Below, piece by piece: positions 1 to 9,246 of a stretch of DNA of 64,000 bases (position 1 is the stretch's first letter; each line of letters starts with the position of its first letter). The translations under genes were made by a program, and so were the position numbers. The stretch is taken from the NCBI RefSeq assembly GCF_034661235.1, contig NZ_CP141059.1, forward strand, positions 558,001-622,000, in the 5' to 3' direction. Under the pieces are notes generated by a model, which worked only from the letters and a program-made list of their open reading frames with translations, was not told the DNA's origin and ran no database searches. Origin of the DNA: Nocardioides bizhenqiangii (lineage in GTDB: Bacteria > Actinomycetota > Actinomycetes > Propionibacteriales > Nocardioidaceae).

Positions 1-525
1 CACGGAGAGGATGCCGCCCCGGACGATCTCGGCCATGTACGCCGCCTCGTTCAGCGCCAGCGCGAGCAGCGCGGCCGTGAAGGCGCTGATGAGCTCGTTC
101 GTGTCGGCGCTGACCGGCCCGAAGCCGAGGCGCGGGAAGATCAGGCCGAGGTTGAACCACAGCACGATCTGCACCAGCACCGGGGTCCCGCGGAATAGCC
201 AGAGGTAGCCCCCGCTGACCATACGGAGCACCGGGTTGTGGGACAGCCGCATCACGGCCAGCACGACACCGAGCAGGACGCCCAGCACCATCGACATGAC
301 GGTGAGCTGGATCGTCACGATCCCGCCGCGAAGGATGTTCTCGTTGAAGAGGAACTCGCGGACGACCTCCCACTGGATGGCGGGGTTGGACGCGAACGAC
401 CAGACCAGCGCCGCCACCAGGGCGGCGACGATCGCGGCGGAGATCCACTGGCCGGTACGGCGTACGGGGATTGCCTTGATCGGGGCGGGACGCACCCGCT
501 CGGGGGACTCTGCGGTCGCGGTCAT
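1..525 (-). CDS. Polar amino-acid ABC transporter permease (C-terminus outside window)
   Basis: This is an inner-membrane permease of the HisM/GlnP family that would form the channel of an amino-acid importer. About 175 residues are visible. A short cytosolic N-terminus is followed by a membrane helix near residues 27-45 and by the family block GGIVTIQLTVMSMVLG, then FRGTPVLVQIVLWFN. The start of the EAA loop is seen in NEAAYMAEIVRGGI at the window edge. The ATG start lies 5 bases downstream of the receptor gene stop, so the two are co-transcribed. The divergent XRE-cupin/ureohydrolase genes suggest arginine or a guanidino compound as the substrate, which is inference. Confidence 0.93.
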   Translation of the reverse strand, partial: MTATAESPERVRPAPIKAIPVRRTGQWISAAIVAALVAALVWSFASNPAIQWEVVREFLFNENILRGGIVTIQLTVMSMVLGVLLGVVLAVMRLSHNPVLRMVSGGYLWLFRGTPVLVQIVLWFNLGLIFPRLGFGPVSADTNELISAFTAALLALALNEAAYMAEIVRGGILSV

Positions 526-530
526 GTCGC

Positions 531-1457
531 TTACTCCGTCGCTCCGTTGATGGTGACGGTGTCGACTGCGCCGCTCTCGAGCTCGTAGTTGGCGAGGATC
601 TCGTGGTAGGTGCCGTCTGCGATCAGCTTCTCCAGCGCTGCCTTGAAGGCGTCGCGCAGCTGCGTGTCCTCCTTGGTGAACACGATGCCGACCGGGGTCG
701 GGAGCAGTGCCTCGGAGTTGGCGACCTCGAACTGGTTGCCGCCGCCGATGTTCGCCGCGTTGAAGGCGCCGACGGCGTCCTGGGTGAACGACGCGACGTC
801 GCGGCCGCTCTGCACCTGCGTCAGCGCGTCCTTGTCGCTTGGGAAGGGGTCGATCTCGATGGGGTCGTCGGCGCACTCGTCCTCGTTGAACTGGCCGAGC
901 ATCTTCTCCTGGGTGGAGGCCTTGAGGACGGCGACCGGCTGGCCGCACAGGTCACTGATCCCCTCGATGCCCTCGGGGTTGCCCTTCTTCACCACGATCG
1001 ACTGGCCGGTGAGGAAGTAGTCGACGAAGTCGTAGACCTCCTCGCGGTCCTTGGTGTCGGTGATCGCGGCCATGACGAGGTCGAAGCGGCCACCGTCGAG
1101 CGCCGTGAGCAGGCCGTCGAAAGCGGTGTGGGTGAACTCGACCTCGATGCCGAGAACCTGGCCGAGCGCCGTCGCGAGGTCGGGGTCGAGCCCGACGATC
1201 GTCTCGTTGTCGTCGGTGAAGGACTCGAAGGGCGGGTAGAGCGCCTCGGTCCCGATCGTCACCTTTCCGGCGTCCTTGACGTCGGCGGGGAGGCTGTCGT
1301 GCAGCTTCTGGTCGACCTCCTGGGAGGCGACCGGCTCGCCGGCCGCGGGGTCGTCGGCGTCGTCACTGCTTCCGCAGGCGGTCAGCAGCGCGCCGGCGGC
1401 AACAACGGCCGCGACGGGCAGCCAGGCGAGCCGGCGGGTGCGGGGGTGGCGGGTCAT
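531..1457 (-). CDS. Amino-acid ABC transporter substrate-binding lipoprotein (SBP family 3)
   Basis: This is the extracytoplasmic receptor of the importer encoded next to it, 308 residues. The signal peptide ends in the lipobox LLTAC with the lipidated Cys at residue 28, followed by an acidic linker. The family signature near residue 75 (ALYPPFESF, then VGLDPDLATALG) marks the start of the type II periplasmic-binding fold. I chose the ATG at 1457 because GAGGAG stands just upstream and because it gives a clean signal peptide. An upstream in-frame start would add 39 residues with no signal character. The ligand cannot be read from the sequence; arginine or a related cation is a guess from the neighbouring ureohydrolase. 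Confidence 0.94.
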   Translation of the reverse strand: MTRHPRTRRLAWLPVAAVVAAGALLTACGSSDDADDPAAGEPVASQEVDQKLHDSLPADVKDAGKVTIGTEALYPPFESFTDDNETIVGLDPDLATALGQVLGIEVEFTHTAFDGLLTALDGGRFDLVMAAITDTKDREEVYDFVDYFLTGQSIVVKKGNPEGIEGISDLCGQPVAVLKASTQEKMLGQFNEDECADDPIEIDPFPSDKDALTQVQSGRDVASFTQDAVGAFNAANIGGGNQFEVANSEALLPTPVGIVFTKEDTQLRDAFKAALEKLIADGTYHEILANYELESGAVDTVTINGATE

Positions 1458-1546
1458 CGGGGGCTCCTCGGTGATGGGTGTGGCCACGGTCGATGTGGCC
1501 TGCGTCACCCGAGAATGACGCCGAAGTTGCCTTATTGTCAACCCTT

Positions 1547-1578
1547 GTTTCCTAAAGGGCTCATGGTGTTTCATAGGG
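1547..1578 (+). promoter_or_regulatory. Direct repeat GTTTCNTANGG, possible operator of the XRE-cupin regulator
   Basis: Two copies of GTTTC(C/A)TA(A/G)GG lie 21 bases apart, start to start, which is two helical turns, in the 181-base divergent region between the receptor gene and the XRE-cupin gene. Repeats spaced by whole turns suit binding of HTH dimers on one DNA face. No clear -35/-10 pair could be assigned, so the site is an inference from spacing and position. Confidence 0.35.
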
Positions 1579-1638
1579 ATGCGACGTGGCGCCCGTCACG
1601 TCTCTTGCGCAGGAACTCAGGATCGGAGTCCGAGGCCC

Positions 1639-2220
1639 ATGACCGCTCAGGCCCAGTCGGCCGCGGACGGCGTCCGCATCGGCGAGCAGCTCAAGGCAGC
1701 CCGCATGGCGCGCCGCAAGACGCTGGCCGAAGTGGCCGACGCTGCTGGCCTCACCAAGGGGTTCCTGTCCAAGATCGAGCGTGACCAGGCCAGTGCTTCG
1801 GTCGCCTCGTTGATGCGGATCTGCGAGACGCTCGGCCTGTCGGTCGGTGAGCTGTTCGACGCCCCTGCAGGCAACGTCGTACGTCGTGCGGCGTACCCGC
1901 CGATCAACTTCGGGGGCATCGGGATGACCGAGTACCTCCTGACTCCGAGCGGGGAGCGGCGGCTGCAGGCGATCCTCAGCGAGATCGAGCCGGGCGGGGG
2001 CAGCGGCGACGAGCCCTACAGCCTGCCCGCCGACGTGGAGTTCGTCTTCGTGGTCTCCGGCCGACTCGCCGTGACCCTCCGCGAGGAGGAGGTCGTCCTG
2101 GAAGCCGGGGACACGCTCACCTTCGCCCCCCACGTGCCGCACACCTTCCGCAGCGCCTTCGAAGACGCGAACACCCAGGTCCTGTGGGTCTTCTCGCCGG
2201 CCCTTCCCGACCACAGCTGA
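1639..2220 (+). CDS. XRE-family transcriptional regulator with C-terminal cupin domain
   Basis: This is a 193-residue ligand-responsive repressor or activator. The XRE helix-turn-helix covers about residues 12-70 ([22 protein letters not shown] is the recognition region). A cupin_2 sensor barrel follows at about 110-185 ([13 protein letters not shown] ... [17 protein letters not shown]). This build is typical of regulators of amine and amino-acid catabolism such as PuuR. I chose the ATG at 1639; the longer in-frame reading adds 20 residues without domain content. It is followed 25 bases later by the ureohydrolase gene and diverges from the ABC importer, so it probably controls both. Confidence 0.93.
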   Translation: MTAQAQSAADGVRIGEQLKAARMARRKTLAEVADAAGLTKGFLSKIERDQASASVASLMRICETLGLSVGELFDAPAGNVVRRAAYPPINFGGIGMTEYLLTPSGERRLQAILSEIEPGGGSGDEPYSLPADVEFVFVVSGRLAVTLREEEVVLEAGDTLTFAPHVPHTFRSAFEDANTQVLWVFSPALPDHS

Positions 2221-2245
2221 CCCGCTGACGACCCCTGGAGACCCC

Positions 2246-3256
2246 GTGAACGACCAACGCCACACCCCGGACGGCCCAGTCGGCCCCGTCGACGCCTCCC
2301 GCGTCCCGCGCTTCGCCGGCATCGCGACCTTCGCCCGGCTCCCGCGCCTGGAGGACGTCGGACGTGCGGACGTCGCCGTGATGGGCGTTCCGTTCGACAG
2401 CGGCGTCTCCTACCGGCCCGGCGCCAGGTTCGCACCTGCCGCGGTGCGGGAGGCGAGCCGACTGCTGCGGCCCTATCACCCTGGCCTGGACGTCTCCCCG
2501 TTCGCGTCGCTCCAGGTGGCCGACGCCGGTGACGTGAGCTGCAACCCGTTCAACATCCCGGAGGCGCTCGACGCCGTGGCGGCCAGCGCCGGAACGCTGC
2601 TGGACGCGGGCTCGAAGATCGTCACCGTGGGCGGCGACCACACCATCGCGCTCCCGCTGCTGCGTGAGATGAACCGCAAGCACGGGCCGGTGGCGCTGCT
2701 CCACTTCGACGCCCACCTCGACACCTGGGACACCTACTTCGGGGCCGACTACACCCACGGCACGCCTTTCCGACGCGCGTTCGAGGAGGGCCTGCTCGAC
2801 GCGGAGGCTCTCAGCCACGTCGGCATCCGGGGACCGCTGTACTCCAAGCAGGACCTGACCGACGACGCCCGGATGGGCTTCGGCATCGTCACCTCGATGG
2901 ACGTGATGAACCAGGGTGTCCCCGCAGTGGTCCAGGCGCTGCGCGAGCGGGTCGGCGACCGCCCGCTCTACATCTCGATCGACATCGACTGCCTCGACCC
3001 GGCGCACGCCCCCGGCACCGGTACGCCGGAGGCCGGCGGAATGACCAGCCGCGAATTGCTGGCCATCCTGCGCGGCCTGGACGGGTGCAACCTGGTCTCC
3101 GCCGACGTCGTCGAGGTCGCTCCGGCCTACGATCACGCCGACATCACCGCCGTCGCCGCTTCCCACGTCGCCTACGAGCTGATCTCGTTGATGGCGCGGC
3201 AGGGTGCGCCCCAGCCGGTCCCGTCCGGCGCGGTTCGACAGGGCGCGCACGGATGA
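2246..3256 (+). CDS. Ureohydrolase (agmatinase / guanidinobutyrase family)
   Basis: This is a Mn-dependent hydrolase of 336 residues that would release urea from a guanidino compound. The metal ligands of the family are visible: His in [11 protein letters not shown], the FDAHLDTWD block and [13 protein letters not shown] near the C-terminus. The start is GTG at 2246 with CTGGAG about 6 bases upstream. The stop overlaps the start of the ThDP enzyme gene (ATGA). Agmatinase is the generic name. The partner gene resembles AruI, and in the arginine transaminase pathway the enzyme downstream of AruI is guanidinobutyrase from this same family, so 4-guanidinobutyrate is a plausible substrate (inference). 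Confidence 0.93.
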   Translation: MNDQRHTPDGPVGPVDASRVPRFAGIATFARLPRLEDVGRADVAVMGVPFDSGVSYRPGARFAPAAVREASRLLRPYHPGLDVSPFASLQVADAGDVSCNPFNIPEALDAVAASAGTLLDAGSKIVTVGGDHTIALPLLREMNRKHGPVALLHFDAHLDTWDTYFGADYTHGTPFRRAFEEGLLDAEALSHVGIRGPLYSKQDLTDDARMGFGIVTSMDVMNQGVPAVVQALRERVGDRPLYISIDIDCLDPAHAPGTGTPEAGGMTSRELLAILRGLDGCNLVSADVVEVAPAYDHADITAVAASHVAYELISLMARQGAPQPVPSGAVRQGAHG

Positions 3257-4893
3257 GCACCGCCGTACGCCGCGGTGGCGACCTCGTCGCGGAGACCCTG
3301 GCCGCGCTTGGCGCTACGACCGTCTTCGGCGAGCCGGGCCAGCATGCCCTTGGCCTGTTCGACGCCCTGTCCCGCAGCAGCCTCCGGTACGCCGGCTTCC
3401 GCAACGAGCTGGACGCCGCGTTCGCCGCCGACGGGTATGCCCGGGTGACCGGACGGCCTGCCCCGCTCATGCTCTCCACCGGTCCCGGCGCCCTGCAGAG
3501 CCTGGCCGCCCTCCAGGAAGCAGCAGCTGCGTCGGTGCCGGTCGTGGTGATCGCGAGCCAGATCCCGTCGGCAGGACTCGGTGCCCGGCGCCGCGGTTTC
3601 CTCCACGAGCTGCGCGACCAACGTGCCCTGGTGGCGCAGGTGGTCACGCACGCCGTGCAGGTGCAGAGCCAGTCGCAGATCAGCAGCGCGCTCCAGGAGG
3701 CCTGGGAGGTGGCGCTCAGCGCGCCGCACGGACCGGTCTGGGTGGAGATTCCTCAAGACGTCCTCCTCGCGACGACCGACCTGCCGCCGGTCGAGCCGGT
3801 GCCGGTCTCCCCGCGCGTGCTCGCGCCCCGACCCGAGCTGGTCGCGGAGGCGGTGCGCCTGCTCGACGGCGCCGACCGGCCGACGATCATCGCCGGCGGC
3901 GGAGTGGTCCGCTCGGGCGCGGAAACGGCGCTGCTGGAGCTCGCCGAGAAGCTGCGCGCGCCGGTGGTCACAACGTTCGGAGCCAAGGGCGCGTTCCCGT
4001 GGGCGCACCCGCTCTCGCTCCAGTCGTGGCTGGAGGACTGGCACACGACGGAGTTCCTCCAGGACGCCGACGTGCTGCTCGTCGTCGGCAGCGGCCTTGG
4101 CGAGCTGTCGAGCAACTACCACTCCTTCCAGCCGCGCGGCCGGGTCATCCAGGTCGAGGCCGACCTGGGCAAGCTCGAGGCCAACCATGCGGCTCTCGGC
4201 ATCCACGCGGACGCATCGCTCACCCTCGAGGCGCTGGCCGGCGCAGTCGCCCCGCGCGAGACCGACGGCGTTGCGGAGAAGCGGGTCGCCGAGGTGCTCT
4301 TGCTGGTGGCCGACCGGCTCGCGGGGCAGGGGCTCGACCTGGAGCAGCAGATCCTCGACGCGGTCCGGGCCGCGCTGCCCGACGACGCACCCAGCTTCTG
4401 GGACATGACGATCCTGGCCTACTGGGCCTGGTCGGCATGGGACGCCGGGATGTCGGGCTCGATGCAGTCCGCCCAGGGCGCGGGTGGTCTGGGATTCGGC
4501 TTCCCTGCGGCGCTCGGCGCCGCGGTGGCCCGGGCCGGCACGGGTCCGGTACTCGCGGTCTCCGGTGACGGCGGCGCGATGTACGGCATCGCCGACCTCG
4601 CGACGGCCCGGCAGCTCGACCTCGACGTGACTTGGCTGATCGTCGACGATGGCGGCTACGGGATTCTGCGCGAGTACATGACCGGCGCGTTCGGCGCGCC
4701 GTTCGCGACCGAGCTGACGCGGCCCGACTTCGTGGCCCTCGCCGAGGCGTTCTCCGTGCCCGCACGCAGCACTACACCCGACACGCTGCAGCGGGACCTC
4801 GCTGAGGCACTGGCGTCGCCGGGCCCGAGCGTCGTCGTACTCCCGGTGCTGCTGCGGATGTTCGCCCCCACCCATCCGGGCTCCGAATCGTGA
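3253..4893 (+). CDS. Acetolactate-synthase-like thiamine-diphosphate enzyme, possibly 2-ketoarginine decarboxylase
   Basis: This 546-residue protein has the three-domain layout of the acetolactate synthase family. The N-terminal PYR domain carries [15 protein letters not shown] and [17 protein letters not shown] with the conserved Glu. A central domain (about 185-320) and a C-terminal PP domain follow, the latter with the GDG motif at [16 protein letters not shown]. The second half of the ThDP motif reads VDDGGYG, not the usual NN, so Asp would bind Mg. Its ATG overlaps the ureohydrolase stop, which implies translational coupling. AruI of Pseudomonas is a ThDP enzyme of this family in arginine catabolism; that assignment here is inferred from context only. 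Confidence 0.88.
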   Translation: MSTAVRRGGDLVAETLAALGATTVFGEPGQHALGLFDALSRSSLRYAGFRNELDAAFAADGYARVTGRPAPLMLSTGPGALQSLAALQEAAAASVPVVVIASQIPSAGLGARRRGFLHELRDQRALVAQVVTHAVQVQSQSQISSALQEAWEVALSAPHGPVWVEIPQDVLLATTDLPPVEPVPVSPRVLAPRPELVAEAVRLLDGADRPTIIAGGGVVRSGAETALLELAEKLRAPVVTTFGAKGAFPWAHPLSLQSWLEDWHTTEFLQDADVLLVVGSGLGELSSNYHSFQPRGRVIQVEADLGKLEANHAALGIHADASLTLEALAGAVAPRETDGVAEKRVAEVLLLVADRLAGQGLDLEQQILDAVRAALPDDAPSFWDMTILAYWAWSAWDAGMSGSMQSAQGAGGLGFGFPAALGAAVARAGTGPVLAVSGDGGAMYGIADLATARQLDLDVTWLIVDDGGYGILREYMTGAFGAPFATELTRPDFVALAEAFSVPARSTTPDTLQRDLAEALASPGPSVVVLPVLLRMFAPTHPGSES

Positions 4894-4932
4894 GGATCGC
4901 AGCCGCTTCCGGCTGGCGCGTCCGCGCACTCG

Positions 4933-6909
4933 TCACCGCTTGACGACGGCCAACACCTGGTCCCACTCACCGGCGTGAGAAGAGTCGGCGCGGACTGCGA
5001 AGGTGCGTCGATCTCCTGGTTGGGCGACGCGGGTCCGGGTCACCTTGATGGAGAGGACCGTTGATGCTCCTGGCTGGAGGGTGCCGGTCCGGTAGGTGCC
5101 TGAGGTGACGCCGCGGGTCACGTTCTGGTCGCTGGCGGCGTGGTAGGTCACCTTGAACCTGCCATTCCCCGGAGTGGCGAGGATCTTCATCCGGTCCGGG
5201 GCGTCGCCTCGATTTGTCACGCGGACCTCGAACGAGACGCTGAGCCCGGGTGGTGCCAGCCAGCTGGTCACCCGCTGGTGGTCGTCGTACCTGTCGATGC
5301 CCACGAGGCTGCCGCCGAGCCGGCGAACGGCTGCATCGGGCCGGTAGGCGGGGTCGGGGCCGGGGACGTTGATCGTGAGGGCTTGAGTAGCGGTGCCGGT
5401 GTTCTGGGCCGCGTCGGTCACGCTCGCCACTACGTCGTGGGTGCCTCCGGGGAGGGTGGCCGCACTCACGCCCCAGGCGCCGCCGGCCTCCACCGTGGCG
5501 GTCAGGTGCTGACCGCCGATGGTGAGGTGCACCGTCGTGCCGGCGCGCTCGGCCGTGGTCCCGTAGGTCCACGGTGACGTGTCGTCGGTCGACCGGACTG
5601 CGCCACCGTCGATGGTCACCACCGGGACCGTGAGGTCCACCACGAGGACCTGGGTGGCGGTGGCGGTATTGCCGGCACCGTCCTCCATCGAGGCCACCGC
5701 GCTGTGGGCGTCCTCGGCCAGGATGCCCGTGGTGACGGTCCAGGCGCCGGTGTCGCCGCCTGCTTCGGTGGTCAGGGTCTGACCGTCCACGGTGACGGTC
5801 ACCGGGGTGCCCGGTGCCGCGTCGGTGGTGCCGGAGATCTCCGGGGTGGTGTCGTTGGTCGCCCTGGTCGTCGGACCGTCGATCGAGATGATCGGCGCGG
5901 TCTGGTCGACCGTGAGCTCCTGCTGGGCGGTGCCGACGTTCTGTGACGCGTCGGTGATCGCCGCCACGACGCCGTGGGCGCCCGAGGCCAGGGCGGTGGC
6001 GCTGACCGCCCAGATCCCACCGGCGCCGACCGTGGTCGTCAGCGCCTGTCCGCCCACGGTGACCCGCACCGTGCCCGTCTGCTCGTCGGTCGTGCCCGAG
6101 ATCGTCGGCGTGGAGTCGTTGGTCGAGCGCGCGGCACCCCCATCGATGGTGACCAGCGGCGCGGTGAGGTCGTCCTTGGCCACGAGGAAGGGGGTGTTGG
6201 TCATGGCGACCGACGTCGGGGTCAGGGCACGGCCCTTGAGCGAGGCGCCGTCGCCGAAGGCGATCGCACCTGCCCCGAGGAACGTACCGACGTACTTCGC
6301 GTCCGCACCGAGTGAGATCGCACCGACGACCTGCCAGTACACGTTGTTGGCCAGCGCGCCGTCGGTGAGGACCACCTTGCTGCCGGCCGCTGAGCTGAGC
6401 GCCGCATTGATCTGGAAGATGAAGACCGCGTTGGAGTCACCGTCGGCGTCGAGAGTCATCGTTCCCGTGTTCGAGAAGGCGGCGGCCGTGGTGTGGACGC
6501 CGGGATGGAACGTCGCGCCAGCCTGATCACCGGCGAAGGTGGTCGTGCTCTCCTGGCCGGCCGCGTCCGCGTAGGCATCCGCGCGATCCGACTGCGCGGC
6601 CTCGGCAGCGGCGTCCTTGTCGTGGATCGTGCCGTTGACGGTCCCGGGCGGGAAGCCGGTGATCGGACCGGCGGGGCTCAGCCCGAGGTCTCCTGCCAGG
6701 ACGGTGCCGGGTCCGGTGTTCGCCACGCTGGTCCCGGCCAGCACGGAGTACGAGGCCGCGGCTCCCAGGTCCACGAAGGCAGCCTCCGCTGCCATCGTCA
6801 CGAGTGGTGCTGGTGGGGCTGCGGCGGCTCGACCCCCAACGGCGAGGGAACCTGCCACGAGGAGGAAGCAGAGGATGTGACGGGACGATCGCGCGGCTGA
6901 ACTCATCAT
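4933..6909 (-). CDS. Secreted ice-binding-like (DUF3494) protein with three Ig-like repeats
   Basis: The product is 658 residues long. A signal peptide (hydrophobic about 10-30, then Ala-rich) leads into a DUF3494 ice-binding-like beta-solenoid domain at about 46-245 (LGAAASYSVLAGT, then VFIFQINAAL and YWQVVG). Three tandem Ig-like repeats of about 87 residues follow at 249-335, 338-425 and 428-515, each built as V-TIDGG...S-TTD...G-W-VS...H-VVA--TDA--N-GTA. A final domain at about 520-658 looks CARDB-like and has no LPXTG or membrane anchor. The start at 6909 has GAAGG upstream. It may protect against freezing or act as an adhesin; DUF3494 proteins include both. Confidence 0.85.
   Translation of the reverse strand: MMSSAARSSRHILCFLLVAGSLAVGGRAAAAPPAPLVTMAAEAAFVDLGAAASYSVLAGTSVANTGPGTVLAGDLGLSPAGPITGFPPGTVNGTIHDKDAAAEAAQSDRADAYADAAGQESTTTFAGDQAGATFHPGVHTTAAAFSNTGTMTLDADGDSNAVFIFQINAALSSAAGSKVVLTDGALANNVYWQVVGAISLGADAKYVGTFLGAGAIAFGDGASLKGRALTPTSVAMTNTPFLVAKDDLTAPLVTIDGGAARSTNDSTPTISGTTDEQTGTVRVTVGGQALTTTVGAGGIWAVSATALASGAHGVVAAITDASQNVGTAQQELTVDQTAPIISIDGPTTRATNDTTPEISGTTDAAPGTPVTVTVDGQTLTTEAGGDTGAWTVTTGILAEDAHSAVASMEDGAGNTATATQVLVVDLTVPVVTIDGGAVRSTDDTSPWTYGTTAERAGTTVHLTIGGQHLTATVEAGGAWGVSAATLPGGTHDVVASVTDAAQNTGTATQALTINVPGPDPAYRPDAAVRRLGGSLVGIDRYDDHQRVTSWLAPPGLSVSFEVRVTNRGDAPDRMKILATPGNGRFKVTYHAASDQNVTRGVTSGTYRTGTLQPGASTVLSIKVTRTRVAQPGDRRTFAVRADSSHAGEWDQVLAVVKR
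5365..6165 (-). repeat. Three tandem Ig-like repeat units inside the DUF3494 protein gene
   Basis: Three units of about 260-270 bases encode similar Ig-like modules (residues 249-335, 338-425 and 428-515). Shared protein landmarks are TIDGG near the start, TTD, GxWxVS and TDAxxNxGTA. They are similar but not identical, so they are not a recent duplication. Confidence 0.7.
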
Positions 6910-7255
6910 GAGTGCCTTCGGTCGAGGCACCGCGATCATCAACCTGGTCTTCCAGACGAACGAGGTTCGACGGTTGCCTACACCTCGGAACATAGGTGCC
7001 ACCGGCACTCGTGGGTGCTGCTTTCGGCGAAGCACGACCGATCGGCCATTTCTTGCACCCGAGAGACGATGCGCGACGCGGCCCCGCCTCCGGCTGGCTC
7101 TTCGAGCGGTCGCGCGACTTACCACATCTGAGAAATTGGCGTACGTTGGGGGTAGAGCCCGCGGAGGCGACTGCGTTACTCGGTGCCGGCGACTCAGACC
7201 GGATACTTCCGGTGTGGGACTCAGCGGTTCCGAGCCTGGAGCCTGGAAGGCCGTC
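6910..7255. other. Divergent intergenic region without a recognised gene
   Basis: This 346-base gap separates the minus-strand DUF3494 gene from the plus-strand hypothetical gene. An open frame continues upstream from the latter, but it is Arg-rich, has no ribosome site and looks non-coding. Promoters for both genes must lie here. I could not place convincing -35/-10 boxes or an operator. Confidence 0.5.
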
Positions 7256-7825
7256 ATGTCGCACGACTCCCGCGATGAGCAGACCCTCAGCAGATTCCCT
7301 TCGACAATCGGGCTGCGCCTGGTCGGGTCCGAAGTCGTCCCCATGGGCGCAGGCACCTTCATGTGGATCCAGGTGACCCACTTCGCCTTCAACCCGTCAC
7401 AGAGCGATCACTCGCTGCTTGCCGCGCTCATTGCCAGCCCTGGGTACGCGCACGACTACGCCTCTCCTTTCGATTCCGAAGCTGTGGCCACCGGGTCTGC
7501 GGTTCACGGGCGCTGGTGGCGAAGCGCCATCAGCCCTGAACTGTTGGAACCGTGGACGGCAGCAGCCGCTGAATCGGTCCTGCAGGCTTGGGCCGACGAT
7601 CAGACCTGGAGTGATCCGGGGCATCCGTCGACCGCCTGCCGATCAACCCGCTTGCGGGAAGTCTGCGCACTCCTGCGATCAGGTGACCTCTACAGGTTGA
7701 ACAAGCCGGGGCCTGAAGCTGAGCATCAGTACGGCTGGGCGACCGGAGGCGTCGGCTTCCACGAGTTCATCGTGGTTGACCGAAGCAGCCGAACCATCCA
7801 TGTGATCGTTGCCTCCGACGACTAG
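7256..7825 (+). CDS. Hypothetical protein
   Basis: I do not recognise this 189-residue protein. It is soluble by appearance, with no signal peptide or membrane segment, and is fairly Ser- and Trp-rich (about 8 Trp). Its codons are less biased to G/C in the third position than those of most neighbours, which may point to acquired DNA. I chose the ATG at 7256 because GGAAGG stands five bases upstream. The last residues (IHVIVASDD) form a beta-strand-like end. It stands alone between the ice-binding protein and a flavoprotein and shows no evident operon partner. Confidence 0.7.
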   Translation: MSHDSRDEQTLSRFPSTIGLRLVGSEVVPMGAGTFMWIQVTHFAFNPSQSDHSLLAALIASPGYAHDYASPFDSEAVATGSAVHGRWWRSAISPELLEPWTAAAAESVLQAWADDQTWSDPGHPSTACRSTRLREVCALLRSGDLYRLNKPGPEAEHQYGWATGGVGFHEFIVVDRSSRTIHVIVASDD

Positions 7826-7828
7826 CTG

Positions 7829-7845
7829 TGGGAGCCCGACTCCCA
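7829..7845 (+). terminator. Weak hairpin after the hypothetical gene
   Basis: A 6-bp stem (TGGGAG/CTCCCA) with a 5-base loop starts 4 bases after the stop. It lacks a T-run, so termination is only possible. Confidence 0.25.
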
Positions 7846-7929
7846 GGTCGAGTCTGGGTCTGCAGATGAGTTCTGGCCGTGCCGGCGGTCGAACGACACA
7901 GACGACCCCCCACGATCAGGAGCAAGACC

Positions 7930-9246
7930 ATGACAGACGCCGGCTTCCTGCGACCAGGCGACGACGGGTACGACGAGGCGCGCCAGGTGTGGAACGCCAT
8001 GGTCGACCGCCGGCCGGCGCTGATCGCTCGCTGCCATGACGTCCACGACGTCGTCGCGGCCGTGGCGATGGCCCGGCGGGAGGGCCTGGAGATCGGTGTC
8101 CGCTGTGGCGGGCACAGTGTCGTCGGACTAGCGGTGCCCGAGGGCGGGCTGATGATCGACCTGACCCCGATGGGGGAGGTGCGGGTCGATCCGGATCGAC
8201 GACGGGCGTGGGTCCAGGGAGGAGCACTGCTGGGTGCGCTCGACGCCGCCACCCAGCCGTACGGGTTGGCAACGACGGCCGGCAACGTCTCGCACACGGG
8301 CGTCGGCGGACTGACGCTGGGCGGTGGCATGGGCTGGCTCGCCCGCGAGCACGGCCTGACCTGCGACAACGTGGTGTCGATCCAGCTGGTCACCGCCTGC
8401 GGCGACGTCGTCCGCGCCTCGACGGAGGAGAACCCCGAGCTCTTCTGGGGACTGCGCGGGGGCGGTGGCAACTTCGGCATCGTGACCGAGTTCGAGTTCC
8501 GGCTCCACGACACCGGCACTCGCGCCCTGAGCGTCGAGCTCGACTTCCCGGTCGCGGACGCGGAGTCGGCGATGGCTCGCTGGCGCGACCTGAGCGCAGC
8601 CGCGCCGCGGCGGGCGACCTACGCCGCGACCGTGTTCGGTGGTATCGCCACGCTCGGCTTCGTCTGGGTCGGCGACCCGGAGGAGGGTCGAGAGCACGCC
8701 CGGGGCCTCGAGCTGCTCGGCCGCCCGCTGCAACGCCGCGTGGTGGAGCTGTCCTACCTCGATCTCCAACGTCGGGAGGACAGCATCGAGGGCCACGCCT
8801 TGCGCCGCTACTGGAAGGGTCACTACTTCCGGGACCTGTCCGACGGCGCGGTCGAGGCGCTCCTCGCGCACGATCCCTCGGTGGCAGCCAGCGTGCAGGC
8901 CTACGGCGGTGCGATCGCGGAGGTGCCCGACGACGCGACCGCGTTCAGCCATCGCCAGACCGCGTTCGAGTACGTCGGCGCGGCGCGATGGACCGATCCG
9001 GCCGAGGACGCAATCCGGATCGCGACGGCGCGGGAGAGCGCCGCCAGGCTGGAGCCGTTCGCGAGCGGCGCCTACGTCAACGCGCTCGGCGACGACGGGG
9101 CGGCCGGCGTACGACGTGCCTACTCAGCGCCGAAGCTGGCGAGGCTCACCGCCCTCAAGGACGCCGTCGACCCCGACAACGTCTTCCACCTGAACCAGAA
9201 CATCGCCCCGAGCGGAGCCAGCAGGGCTAGTGGCCCGGGACACTAG
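7930..9246 (+). CDS. FAD-linked oxidoreductase, berberine-bridge-enzyme-like
   Basis: This 438-residue flavoprotein belongs to the PCMH-type FAD family. The FAD-binding domain covers about 35-205: RCGGHSVVG holds the His that often carries covalent FAD, then GLTLGGGMGWL, and GGGGNFGIVTEFEF. The C-terminal BBE motif is clear (YVNALGDDG ... YSAPKLARLTALKDAVDPDNVFHLNQNI, split here). Such enzymes oxidise sugars or alcohols, or act on secondary metabolites; the substrate is unknown. The ATG at 7930 has AGGAGC upstream. Its stop shares the four bases CTAG with the stop of the convergent GGDEF gene. Confidence 0.9.
   Translation: MTDAGFLRPGDDGYDEARQVWNAMVDRRPALIARCHDVHDVVAAVAMARREGLEIGVRCGGHSVVGLAVPEGGLMIDLTPMGEVRVDPDRRRAWVQGGALLGALDAATQPYGLATTAGNVSHTGVGGLTLGGGMGWLAREHGLTCDNVVSIQLVTACGDVVRASTEENPELFWGLRGGGGNFGIVTEFEFRLHDTGTRALSVELDFPVADAESAMARWRDLSAAAPRRATYAATVFGGIATLGFVWVGDPEEGREHARGLELLGRPLQRRVVELSYLDLQRREDSIEGHALRRYWKGHYFRDLSDGAVEALLAHDPSVAASVQAYGGAIAEVPDDATAFSHRQTAFEYVGAARWTDPAEDAIRIATARESAARLEPFASGAYVNALGDDGAAGVRRAYSAPKLARLTALKDAVDPDNVFHLNQNIAPSGASRASGPGH

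Noticed and set aside
6908..7255. N-terminal extension of the hypothetical gene at 7256
   Set aside because: The extra 116 codons are Arg-rich with no start signal, whereas ATG 7256 has GGAAGG in place.
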